In this document: in pieces, positions 8,454-16,682 of the stretch
How the letters are laid out: each line of letters begins with the position of its first letter
How positions within the stretch are numbered: the first letter of the stretch is position 1
Origin: Legionellales bacterium
GTDB lineage: Bacteria; Pseudomonadota; Gammaproteobacteria; DSM-16500
Direction: 5' to 3'
Assembly: GCA_947478495.1 (NCBI GenBank)
Contig: CANJVW010000004.1
Location: 1-64,000, forward strand
DNA length: 64,000 bases
Notes under the pieces: model-generated
Told to the model about the DNA's origin: nothing
Database searches by the model: none
What the model saw: only the letters and a program-made list of their open reading frames with translations
Translations under genes and position numbers: made by a program

Positions 8454-9467
8454 GTGATCCATTTTAAGGGTCTTCTCGAAATGTCTCAAGTAAAAACCGC
8501 CTGGCAGACAGCTTTGATCAATGCTGTCACCCAGCCAGACGAATTGCTTCGACTATTAGATCTGGGTCCCTCTTGGTTAGATGGTGCGCGCCACGCCGCC
8601 ACGCTCTTCCCCCTCAAAGTCCCGCATGGCTTCATCCGCCGGATGCAAAAAGGGAATATCCATGATCCTTTATTGCGTCAAGTATTGCCTATTGGCGCCG
8701 AATTGCTTGAGATACCGGGCTTTACGACAGATCCTTTACAAGAAACCGATAACGCCATTCCAGGCCTACTACACAAATATCAGGGTCGTGTATTGCTCAC
8801 CCTCACCGGGACTTGCGCCATTCATTGTCGGTTTTGTTTTAGACGACACTTTCCGTATAGCAAAAATAATCCCGGCACCGAAGGATGGAAAGCAGCGCTG
8901 AACTACATCGCCAATGATCCAACCATCACTGAAGTGATATTAAGTGGTGGCGATCCTTTATCGCTCAGCGATGCTATCCTCGATCGCTTTATTCAATCCT
9001 TAAGCGCTATTTCACACGTCAAACGATTGCGCTTTCACTCTCGCTTGCCCATTGTGCTCCCCGAACGCATTACCCCTGATCTCATCCAGCTCTTAACCAA
9101 GAGTCGCCTATCAATAGTATTTGTTGTCCATTGCAATCACCCGCAAGAAATAGATGCTTCTGTTAAAAGCGCAATGCAAAACCTATCAGCGACTAACATC
9201 ACCTTGCTCAATCAGTCTGTCTTATTAAAAGGCATCAATGATCATGCGGATATATTGACAGAGCTAAGCGAAAGCTTGTTCGACATGGGTGTATTGCCCT
9301 ACTACTTACATGTGCTCGATAAAGTACAAGGCACCGCGCATTTTGATACCCCACTCGATACGGCACACTTGCTCCATGCTCAGATCGCTGCTCGATTGCC
9401 AGGCTATCTAGTCCCTCGACTCGTACGCGAAGATCCGGGTGCGCCAGCTAAGACACTTCTACGGTAA
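8454..9467 (+). CDS. epmB: EF-P lysine 2,3-aminomutase EpmB (YjeK)
   Basis: A radical SAM enzyme that turns L-lysine into (R)-beta-lysine for EF-P modification. The cluster-binding motif is CAIHCRFCFRRHFPY (CxxxCxxC). VILSGGDPLSLSD, LRFHSRLPIVLPERIT and YYLHVLDKVQG are further conserved blocks. The PLP lysine is expected in the C-terminal region. The frame starts at GTG 8454; ATG 8481 (MSQVKTAWQTAL) is an equally plausible start, and neither has a strong ribosome binding site. Divergent from efp, with overlapping regulatory space. Confidence 0.92.
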   Translation: MIHFKGLLEMSQVKTAWQTALINAVTQPDELLRLLDLGPSWLDGARHAATLFPLKVPHGFIRRMQKGNIHDPLLRQVLPIGAELLEIPGFTTDPLQETDNAIPGLLHKYQGRVLLTLTGTCAIHCRFCFRRHFPYSKNNPGTEGWKAALNYIANDPTITEVILSGGDPLSLSDAILDRFIQSLSAISHVKRLRFHSRLPIVLPERITPDLIQLLTKSRLSIVFVVHCNHPQEIDASVKSAMQNLSATNITLLNQSVLLKGINDHADILTELSESLFDMGVLPYYLHVLDKVQGTAHFDTPLDTAHLLHAQIAARLPGYLVPRLVREDPGAPAKTLLR

Positions 9468-9747
9468 GCCTCCATATCTACCCACTTTTTTGTGCACAGA
9501 GTAAATATCGGACATGAATTGCTTGTTCTCGATATAAAGACATATTTATAATTAAAAAAGTGTCTATAAAATATTGATTTATAATATATTATAGCTCATC
9601 AGGAGAAACCCTTATCTCAGGGCTCCATTCTATTTTACCCAGCTTTTGAGGAACTTAAACACAATGTTATCCACAGAAACAGGGGATAACTCTCACCTGA
9701 GACAACCACCCTATCTTTTCGTGCCTATTCCATTACAATAATGAACT
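9468..9747. other. AT-rich intergenic region with a DnaA box
   Basis: 280 bp between epmB and ybeY. 9530-9600 is strongly AT-rich. TTATCCACA at 9667-9675 is a perfect DnaA box, and AGGGGATAA at 9681-9689 is a weaker inverted one. A short hairpin-like CCCTTATCTCAGGG lies around 9609-9622. It probably carries the ybeY promoter and perhaps DnaA regulation. I do not favour it as the main origin. Confidence 0.4.
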
Positions 9748-10224
9748 ATGATGTATGACATAATCATTCAACTCGCGACCCAAGGTGATTGGACACCCCC
9801 TGATACCTCGCTGAGTGATTGGTCAAAAAAAGCATTGTCTTCGCAAAAAACACCTCTTGAAGTGACCATTCGACTAGTCGACACTCCTGAGATCACCGCG
9901 TTGAATACCCAATACCGACAGAAATCAAAGCCCACCAATGTGCTTTCCTTCCCCTTTGACATGCCACCTGAAAGCCTAGAAGACGGCGAGATTCAAATCT
10001 TAGGCGATATCGTGATTTGCGCCAAGATTGTGAATCAAGAAGCGATTGAACAAGGCAAATCGCCTACCGCTCATTGGGCTCACATGGTGATACATGGTAC
10101 ATTACATCTATTGGGGTATGATCACGAAACGGAAACAGATGCGACAACCATGGAAGCCATTGAAATAACATTATTAGAATCGATGGGTTTCCCCAATCCA
10201 TATACCTTTTCAGAACCGTTATGA
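9748..10224 (+). CDS. ybeY: Endoribonuclease YbeY (rRNA maturation factor)
   Basis: A 158-residue zinc metalloprotein involved in 16S rRNA 3'-end maturation and ribosome quality control. The family motif HGTLHLLGYDH near residue 115 supplies the three zinc-binding histidines, and PTNVLSFPFD is the other hallmark. The usual partner phoH/ybeZ is not beside it. It ends in a 4-bp ATGA overlap with the following FAD oxidoreductase, so the two are probably co-transcribed. Confidence 0.93.
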   Translation: MMYDIIIQLATQGDWTPPDTSLSDWSKKALSSQKTPLEVTIRLVDTPEITALNTQYRQKSKPTNVLSFPFDMPPESLEDGEIQILGDIVICAKIVNQEAIEQGKSPTAHWAHMVIHGTLHLLGYDHETETDATTMEAIEITLLESMGFPNPYTFSEPL

Positions 10225-11405
10225 CAGATATACAATTTGATATAGCGATCATCGGCGGCGGCATAGCGGGATTGTGGTTGCTGAATCGTCTCCGCCAAGC
10301 CGGCTTCTCTGCGATCTTAATGGAATCCCATACGCTCGGTGGCGGTCAAACACACAAATCGCAAGGGATTATTCACGGCGGCATGAAATATGCACTCACC
10401 GGTCAACTGACTGGAGCGGCTAAAACCATCGCAAGCATGCCCGCCATCTGGAAGGCATGCCTCGAGGGACGAGGCGAAATCGATTTATCGAAAGCGACCA
10501 TCATTGCCAAAAAACAAATCTTATGGTCGACGGGCACACTTTTATCTAATATCGCAAGCGTGGCAGCTAATCTTGCCTTGAAGAGCGATACCCATCTCAT
10601 CGATCAAAAAGACTATCCAGCGCTCTTCCAAAACTCCGCTTTTCAGGGAAAAATCTATTCGCTAGATGAAATCGTGATAGACGTAGAAAGCGTGTTACGT
10701 GCGCTCAGAGAACCTTACAAAAATCATATTATTAAAATTAATCCTCTGGTAGCGCCTGATATTATGTCTGACGAAAAAAATAATATCGTCTCATTGCATA
10801 TTCAATCCAATAATAAAAAAGCGGCTCTGAAAGCACAGCAATTTATTTTTGTCGCGGGTAGCGGCAACGCCATTTTATCTGAAACATTTCCCTCTATTAA
10901 CATGCAGCGTCGCTCCTTGCACATGGTGATCATGAAACATGATTATGATGCGCCGCTCTACGGCCATTCTTTGGGCCTTAGTTCCTTGCCTCGCATCACC
11001 ATCTCAACCCATCGCGCGCATGATGGAAAAACGATTTGGTACATGGGTGGGCAACTCGCTGAAGAAGGAGTGTCGCGCACATCAGAAGAACAAATCGCTG
11101 CAACCCAAAAAGAATTAAAAATTCTATTCCCCTGGCTCGATTTTTCAAACGCCTCTTTCGCAAGCTTTCATATTGATCGTGCGGAAGGATGGCAACCTGA
11201 TGAAAAACGTCCCGACAGTTGCACGATTCGATCGATTGGAAATGTTATCGCTGCATGGCCAACTAAATTAGCCTTCGCACCATTGCTATCTGAAAAAATC
11301 ATGCAATCACTCACCATCAAGCCTCTATACCACGATACAATGGCGCTGCAGGATTGGCCGCGACCCGCCATTGCTCAACCGATTTGGGATGAACTTTTAC
11401 CATGA
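10221..11405 (+). CDS. FAD-dependent oxidoreductase (DAO family)
   Basis: 394 residues. The N-terminus has a Rossmann FAD-binding motif, FDIAIIGGGIAGLWLLNRLR, followed by GGGQTHKSQGIIHGGMKYAL, which resembles the flavin-contacting region of glycine oxidase and GlpD-like enzymes. The substrate cannot be told. It overlaps ybeY by 4 bp at its start and the aldo/keto reductase by 4 bp at its end, so the three form a tight operon. Function is known only to family level. Confidence 0.8.
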   Translation: MTDIQFDIAIIGGGIAGLWLLNRLRQAGFSAILMESHTLGGGQTHKSQGIIHGGMKYALTGQLTGAAKTIASMPAIWKACLEGRGEIDLSKATIIAKKQILWSTGTLLSNIASVAANLALKSDTHLIDQKDYPALFQNSAFQGKIYSLDEIVIDVESVLRALREPYKNHIIKINPLVAPDIMSDEKNNIVSLHIQSNNKKAALKAQQFIFVAGSGNAILSETFPSINMQRRSLHMVIMKHDYDAPLYGHSLGLSSLPRITISTHRAHDGKTIWYMGGQLAEEGVSRTSEEQIAATQKELKILFPWLDFSNASFASFHIDRAEGWQPDEKRPDSCTIRSIGNVIAAWPTKLAFAPLLSEKIMQSLTIKPLYHDTMALQDWPRPAIAQPIWDELLP

Positions 11406-12193
11406 TTGAAAAAATACAGCTTGGTTCAACCGACATCTTTGTCAGTCGAGTCGGTCTCGGCACCGCCAAATGGGGGCGCAATGAAAAAATGCATTACCCT
11501 CACCCCTTCGAATTACCGACAGATGACGCACTCATTCAGCTATTACATACCGCAACGGATTGCGGGATTAACCTATTAGACACTGCACCCGCTTATGGCC
11601 ATAGCGAGGAACGCATTGGAAAATTATTCAAACAAGGGCGTTTCTCAAGGCCGGATTGGATTTTCTCAACGAAGGTAGGAGAAATCTTTATTAACAGCGA
11701 ATCGCATTTTGATTTTTCAGAAAAATCCGTTCGCATAAGCATTGAAAACAGTTTACAGAAACTGCAAACGGATTATCTCGATGTTGTTCTCATTCATTCA
11801 AATGGTGAAGATAAAAAAATTATCGAAGAAACGGATGTATTTAAAACGCTGCTCGCTCTAAAAAAATCGGGGGTGATTCGTGCGATCGGCATTTCCACCA
11901 AAACTATCGAGGGAGGGTTGTTAGCGATTCCACTATCGGATGTCTTGATGGTAACCTACAATCCCACGCACACAGATGAAAAACCCGTTATCGTAAAAGC
12001 ACGCAACGAACAAAAAGGGATTTTCATTAAGAAAGCACTTGCCAGCGGTCACCTTGAAAAAATCGCGTCGGATGATCCCATTCAAATCGCTATGAACTGT
12101 GTATTTGAGTTACCCATCAGTAGCGTCATCGTCGGCACACTAAATCCATCTCACTTGATACACAATGTCGATTGCGCAGAAAGAGTGTTATGA
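11402..12193 (+). CDS. Aldo/keto reductase
   Basis: A 263-residue NADPH-dependent reductase with a TIM barrel. The catalytic set can be placed: Asp and Tyr in NLLDTAPAYGHSEERIG, Lys in WIFSTKVGE and His in DVVLIHSNGED. It starts by ATGA overlap with the preceding FAD oxidoreductase. Its stop lies in GTTATGAAAAAATAT, a sequence that resembles the start of cca downstream. The substrate is unknown. Confidence 0.88.
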   Translation: MIEKIQLGSTDIFVSRVGLGTAKWGRNEKMHYPHPFELPTDDALIQLLHTATDCGINLLDTAPAYGHSEERIGKLFKQGRFSRPDWIFSTKVGEIFINSESHFDFSEKSVRISIENSLQKLQTDYLDVVLIHSNGEDKKIIEETDVFKTLLALKKSGVIRAIGISTKTIEGGLLAIPLSDVLMVTYNPTHTDEKPVIVKARNEQKGIFIKKALASGHLEKIASDDPIQIAMNCVFELPISSVIVGTLNPSHLIHNVDCAERVL

Positions 12194-12209
12194 AAAAATA
12201 TTTATTGAT

Positions 12210-12300
12210 AGGTAGGGTGGGCAAAGCGCTTTTTGCGTGCCCACCACCAAGATCATGGCACAGTGGTGGGCACGCAAAAAGCGCTTTGCCCACCCTACCT
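12210..12300. repeat. GTAGGGTGGGC-type palindromic repeat, copy 2
   Basis: Perfect 38-bp arms (12210-12247 and 12263-12300) around a 15-bp loop. It lies between the aldo/keto reductase and cca. The core differs from copy 1 (AAAGCGCTTTTTGCGTGCCC rather than AAAGCGCCTGTTGCGTGCCC). Confidence 0.95.
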
Positions 12301-12332
12301 AACTACATTTTCAAAAGTGGATACGTAAACAT

Positions 12333-13409
12333 ATGAAAAAATACTTAGTCGGCGGCGCTGTCCGCGATGAATTGCTCGGACACCACCCCATCAAAGAAAA
12401 AGATTGGGTCGTCGTCGGCGAAACAGATATCAGCATGAAACGCGCTGGCTTCAAGCAGGTCGGAAAAGATTTTCCTGTTTTTTTGCATCCACAAACCCAT
12501 GAAGAGTATGCTCTTGCACGTAAAGAGCGTAAAACGGGACCCGGTTATACCGGGTTTGCATTTGATGCATCGCCTGCTGTTACGCTTGAAGAAGATTTAT
12601 TACGACGCGATCTCACCATCAATGCCATGGCGAAAACAGAAGAAGGCGAGATTATTGATCCCTATGGCGGTCAAACAGACTTAAAAAAGAAAATATTACG
12701 CCACGTCTCACCCGCTTTTTCAGAAGACCCTGTCCGTATTTTACGTGCCGCGCGTTTTGCCGCGCGATTCGACTTTAAGGTCGCACCAGAAACAATTACC
12801 CTGATGAAAGAGATGGTCAAACAAGGTGAAGTGAATGCCTTGGTGCCTGAGCGTGTATGGAAAGAACTGGAAAAAGCACTGACAGAACCTCGTCCCGACA
12901 CTTTCTTTTCTGTGTTGGATCAAGCAGGAGTGCTAGCCCTATTATTTCCAGGGCTCACAGGTAAAGAGAAAGCATTTTTAGAAATCACACCCTTAACACA
13001 GAATACTCTGATCCGCTTTGCTGTGTTATTGCATCCGCTCACAGAAGATGAAATCACTCATTTTTGTGATCGCTATCACGTCCCTAACGACTACCGAGAA
13101 TTGGCTATTTTATTAGCGCGCCATTGGCTGTCTTATCAAGAAACATTAAAGGCGCCCCCCGAGGAAGTGCTATCGTTTTTTATCAGTACTGATGCATTCA
13201 GACGATTCTCGCGCTTTCAGAACCTCTTATCGGCGTGCGAAATCTGTTCATCGATCTCGTCTTCATCATGGTTGTTGTCTTGTTATGAAGCAATGCAAGC
13301 AATCGATATACACGATCTGATCAGCAACCCAGATAAACAAGCCATTGCCGAGGGCATAAAACAAAAACGCCTTAACGTCATTCGAACAGTGCTGCGAAAA
13401 GAGGAATAA
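12333..13409 (+). CDS. cca: CCA tRNA nucleotidyltransferase
   Basis: Adds or repairs the 3' CCA of tRNA. The 358-residue class II enzyme starts MKKYLVGGAVRDELLG and has LLRRDLTINAMA, DPYGGQTDLKKK, SEDPVRILRAARFAARF and ALVPERVWKELEKAL. The metal-binding pair usually written DxD reads EKDW here, so the first acid is Glu. At 358 residues it is shorter than the E. coli enzyme (412), and I see no HD phosphohydrolase motif. A palindromic repeat separates it from the upstream operon. Confidence 0.93.
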   Translation: MKKYLVGGAVRDELLGHHPIKEKDWVVVGETDISMKRAGFKQVGKDFPVFLHPQTHEEYALARKERKTGPGYTGFAFDASPAVTLEEDLLRRDLTINAMAKTEEGEIIDPYGGQTDLKKKILRHVSPAFSEDPVRILRAARFAARFDFKVAPETITLMKEMVKQGEVNALVPERVWKELEKALTEPRPDTFFSVLDQAGVLALLFPGLTGKEKAFLEITPLTQNTLIRFAVLLHPLTEDEITHFCDRYHVPNDYRELAILLARHWLSYQETLKAPPEEVLSFFISTDAFRRFSRFQNLLSACEICSSISSSSWLLSCYEAMQAIDIHDLISNPDKQAIAEGIKQKRLNVIRTVLRKEE

Positions 13410-13440
13410 AAGACCGGACTGTTTTAATAGGCATCTTTTC

Positions 13441-13469
13441 TTGACATTAATAGAGGCCTGCTTTAACGT
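13441..13469 (+). promoter_or_regulatory. Possible promoter for the Com1-like gene
   Basis: TTGACA at 13441-13446, a 17-bp spacer, then TAACGT at 13464-13469. The -35 is perfect and the -10 weak. A ribosome binding site AAGGAT lies just before ATG 13508. Confidence 0.35.
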
Positions 13470-13507
13470 AATTCTTCTGTCATTTAGCAGTTTAATAAGG
13501 ATATCAC

Positions 13508-14275
13508 ATGAAACATCATTTTATTGCCAGCCTCATTTTACTCGGTCTTTTTACAACCGCCACCGCTGCCGCAAGTAGTGCAGTCGACAAAAAACAAGTT
13601 GATGGCTTAGTGCACGATTATATTCTACAAAATCCTGAGGTGCTCGTTCAGTCACTACAAAGCTACCAGCAAAAACAAATGGATCAAACACGTAAATCCT
13701 TTGATAAAATACAAGCTGACGCACCTCAATTTGCCAATCGCTTATTCCATTCAGCATCTGATCCTGTCGCTGGCAACCCTAATGGCGCGGTCACACTGGT
13801 TGAATTTTTTGACTACCAATGCCCTCATTGTGTTGAGATGACGCCTGTTATCGATCACATGATTCAATCAAACGACAATTTAAGAGTCGTCTTCAAAGAA
13901 TTCCCGATCCGAGGCCCGATGTCGAATGCTGCGACCAGAGCGGCTTTAGCGGCGCAGAAGCAAGGCAAATACTTTGACATGCATAAAGCGTTAATGGCAT
14001 CAAAAACACAACCCTTAACAGACAAAATCATTGACGATATCGCTCAATCGATTGGCTTAGATATGACAAAGTTCAAAGCGGACATGAAAGATGCCTCAAT
14101 CGACGCTCAAATCAAAGCAGACTACGAACTCGCTAAAGACATGAAAATCATGTTTACACCGGTTCTTTTCATCAGCCGAACCGATGGCAAACCTAACACC
14201 GTGACATTTATTCCAGGCCAAGCACCTGAAAGCGCGTTAACAGATGCGGTTAAGAAAGCAGCGGCGGCGCACTAA
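13508..14275 (+). CDS. Com1-like periplasmic DsbA-family thiol oxidoreductase
   Basis: 255 residues with a signal peptide (cleavage likely after TTATAA). An N-terminal helical segment (LVHDYILQNPEVLVQSLQSY) precedes a thioredoxin-fold DsbA domain with active site FFDYQCPHCVEM and cis-proline loop FTPVLFI. Architecture and sequence resemble Com1 of Coxiella burnetii, a surface-exposed disulfide-type protein (VAGNPNGAVTLVEFFDYQCPHC is nearly the same in Com1, from memory). It probably oxidises or isomerises exported proteins; dsbB at 46 kb could re-oxidise it. A clear terminator follows. Confidence 0.87.
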   Translation: MKHHFIASLILLGLFTTATAAASSAVDKKQVDGLVHDYILQNPEVLVQSLQSYQQKQMDQTRKSFDKIQADAPQFANRLFHSASDPVAGNPNGAVTLVEFFDYQCPHCVEMTPVIDHMIQSNDNLRVVFKEFPIRGPMSNAATRAALAAQKQGKYFDMHKALMASKTQPLTDKIIDDIAQSIGLDMTKFKADMKDASIDAQIKADYELAKDMKIMFTPVLFISRTDGKPNTVTFIPGQAPESALTDAVKKAAAAH

Positions 14276-14286
14276 CGCTATTGCTA

Positions 14287-14318
14287 CAAAAAGGGCGAGA
14301 AGACTTCTCGCCCTTTTT
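14287..14318. terminator. Rho-independent terminator, probably bidirectional
   Basis: AAAAAGGGCGAGAAG, a short loop, then CTTCTCGCCCTTTTT. The GC stem is flanked by A-runs and T-runs on both sides, so it can serve the Com1-like gene and the convergent gene that ends at 14321. Confidence 0.9.
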
Positions 14319-14320
14319 CT

Positions 14321-15028
14321 CTAAGACGATTTTCTTCGAAACGCTTCACTTCCTAAGGCGGGATCATTTTCTGCTTCTTTGACTGCTTTCACGCCAAGAG
14401 AACCGATGCCCTGCGGTCTGCTCTTAAATACCGAGCTCCTCTTCTGAGCGCCTAAGGGCTGGCTGGTAAACGTTTTATGTTTGGCAGTTGCGTCTTTTAA
14501 GCAGGCAATCACCTCTTGTAATTTTTTTGGCGAGGTAGGCGCCAGTCCATAATATTTTCCAATAACGGCTCCTACCTGTTTAGCCATTGCAAGTGACTCA
14601 ATCTTTCCTTTGTGCACCTCCGAATACACAACAAAAGCAGATTGTACGTTAGGGGGAATATTCATATGACGCGCCTTAGGGCCAATAGGCGATCCCGTCG
14701 GGTCAACAGAAAATATTTTTAATTTTATTGTATCTCCGTATATTTTAAATATTTCTTGGGCCAAATAAACGCATGTTCTCCCGCCACGGCTATACCCTGT
14801 TAAATCAATAGAAGAAGGTAATTGTCGAGCATCTTTTGCTGTCTCCAAACGTTTCATGATATTTTTGATATGCTCTGAGCCGCCTCTGCCGGTAAGAATA
14901 TGTCCTCCAGTAAGGTTCATCGTTTCGGAAATCACATCTGGATTGGCCGAGTCATCTGCGTAAGCTCCTGTCCCTAAAAAAGTTATTGTCCAGGGTGGTG
15001 TGCTGGGGTTTATCTGCCCGCGCTCATA
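14321..15028 (-). pseudogene. Serine-hydrolase-like frame without a usable start
   Basis: The frame is open from just after a stop at 15029-15031 to 14321. From about 14990 it reads PPWTITFLGTGAYADDSANP, which looks like a first beta strand of an alpha/beta hydrolase, then GHILTGRGGSEH and the nucleophile elbow IDLTGYSRGGRTCVYLAQE. LKIFSVDPTGSP follows. The domain looks like lipase-type effectors known from Legionella. No ATG, GTG or TTG precedes the first strand, and the first internal start (GTG 14935) removes it. I take this as a remnant that lost its start, though an unrecognised start is possible. Confidence 0.55.
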
Positions 15029-15240
15029 TTAAAGCCCCTTAAATGTTCTTCTGTATGGCTTATGCAGTATAGTCTGTATTTTGGATATTTTGCTCGATGC
15101 TCTAGTGTTATGAGCCAGCGCGCATTAACAGACAGCCCACGCTTAGGGTTTAAATTCTTTTAAATCAATTTTTTGCAAGATTCTCTGTGGTGGGTTCTGG
15201 AAGAAAAGAGGAATATCTGAACGTTTACATTCTATTGCTC

Positions 15241-15882
15241 TTACAGGCGGTATGCGGTTTTAACCATGATTTTGGAGGCAAAAGTCATGCATTGCTTAAT
15301 AAACGGTGGAAGAGGAGCGGCACCGGCGTGCATCGCATCCTGTTGATGTTTTTTTTCATCTGCCTTCATGGCTTCAAGAATGCATAGACTTCGCTTATCC
15401 TGGGAAGGCAGCAATGCGCAGTGTTTTTCTAAATGTTGCACCACCTGATGCTCCGTTTCAGCAACAAATCCTAAGCTCCAGCGATCACCGACTGCACCCG
15501 CGATGAAGCCCATACCAAACGATCCTAAGTACCACAATACATTCAAATAGCTGGTATGACTATCCAGCTCTGCAAGACGCATCGCACACCAAGCAAGATG
15601 ATCGCCCTCTTCAAGCGCGGCGTGTTCCATTTGTTGTTTAATGGAGGCGGAATGTGCTGTGATATGTTGGCCGTGATAAAGCGCTTGCGCGCAGACTTCG
15701 CCTGTGTGATTCACTCGCATCAAACCCGCTGCATGTCGACGATCAGAAGCGGTTAAGCGTGCATCAATCGCATCAATAGCGGGAGAAGGTCGACCGGTTT
15801 TCACGGGATTATTTAAAAGAGCGCGAAGCGCTCGATCAATGCCGAAACAAAGAGAGTCGCTAAGCGAATAGGATCGACACAT
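15241..15882 (-). CDS. coq7: 3-demethoxyubiquinol 3-hydroxylase Coq7
   Basis: A 213-residue di-iron enzyme for a late hydroxylation step in ubiquinone synthesis. Metal ligands are visible in RVNHTGEVCAQALY, AALEEGDHLAWC, VAETEHQVVQHLEKH and KADEKKHQQDA. It starts 3 bp after the pilP stop on the same strand, so it may be read through from the pilus operon although the functions are unrelated. The 15034-15240 gap downstream holds nothing I recognise. Confidence 0.92.
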   Translation of the reverse strand: MCRSYSLSDSLCFGIDRALRALLNNPVKTGRPSPAIDAIDARLTASDRRHAAGLMRVNHTGEVCAQALYHGQHITAHSASIKQQMEHAALEEGDHLAWCAMRLAELDSHTSYLNVLWYLGSFGMGFIAGAVGDRWSLGFVAETEHQVVQHLEKHCALLPSQDKRSLCILEAMKADEKKHQQDAMHAGAAPLPPFIKQCMTFASKIMVKTAYRL

Positions 15883-15885
15883 AGC

Positions 15886-16677
15886 TTATATGGATGACAG
15901 CATAGTGATTTCTTTCGTTCTGCCATTCTGCTGCAACGTTACTGCGTTCTCGTTAATGGCTGTCACAATCGATCCATCTGTTGGCAATCTCTCGCCCACA
16001 GACACATTAAATAATTTCCCTTGGTAACCCAACACGGCAGTCCATCTGTCGCCCTGCATAAAAATAGAAATAACGGTATAGTCATTCGTTGCATGCACAG
16101 AAGAAGATTTCCCTGTATTAATCGCGGTGGAATCAACGCCGGATGGTGTTGCAACAACCTCACCCTGCGCTGTCGGTGCAACCAATCCATTGGCATAGGC
16201 CGCTGCAGAGACTGGCACAGGCATCGACTTTAAAGATAAATCCATCATATTCCTTTCAGCTGTAGCAGTTGCCAACTTAGCGGATGCGATTGCCTGATTC
16301 ATCTCAGCAATTTCACGTTGTATCTTTAATCCTTCCAGGTCATTCAAGCTTTGCATGTACTTGTCTTCGCTTGCTTTTTGTATCTTCTGGGTACGCTCAT
16401 CCGCGGCAAGCAATTTCTTCACATCCGCTGATGACGCAACAACAACGCTTGGTGGAGACGTAGCAGAGGCTCCCATGCTATTAGGGATTCCGGGCGTCAT
16501 TTTAACAGGAGCAGCGCTTTTTGCCACAGCAGGAACAGCTGCTTCATTCCCTCCTCCTCCGCCCAACAACCCAATAAGCTGCCAAATGATCAAGAGAGAA
16601 AAAACGATGATCGCGCCCAATGTAGCCTTTTTTTTAGGCGTCATATCAGATAATAGGTTTGCTTTTATTGCTGCCAT
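15886..16677 (-). CDS. pilP: Type IVb pilus protein PilP-like
   Basis: 263 residues. A cytoplasmic N-terminus is followed by one membrane segment (ATLGAIIVFSLLIIWQLIGLL, residues about 19-39), a long helical and low-complexity periplasmic stretch, and a small C-terminal beta domain (YTVISIFMQGDRWTAVLGYQ). This matches PilP of R64-type pili, which links inner-membrane proteins to the secretin. It is the last pilus gene, 5 bp after pilO2. The assignment rests on order and architecture more than on sequence. Confidence 0.72.
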   Translation of the reverse strand: MAAIKANLLSDMTPKKKATLGAIIVFSLLIIWQLIGLLGGGGGNEAAVPAVAKSAAPVKMTPGIPNSMGASATSPPSVVVASSADVKKLLAADERTQKIQKASEDKYMQSLNDLEGLKIQREIAEMNQAIASAKLATATAERNMMDLSLKSMPVPVSAAAYANGLVAPTAQGEVVATPSGVDSTAINTGKSSSVHATNDYTVISIFMQGDRWTAVLGYQGKLFNVSVGERLPTDGSIVTAINENAVTLQQNGRTKEITMLSSI

Positions 16678-16682
16678 ACGCT

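Noticed and set aside
15140-15175. A PmrA-box-like TTAA-N-TTAA pattern upstream of the hydrolase remnant
   Set aside because: One core position is wrong and the region is AT-rich, so a chance match is likely.
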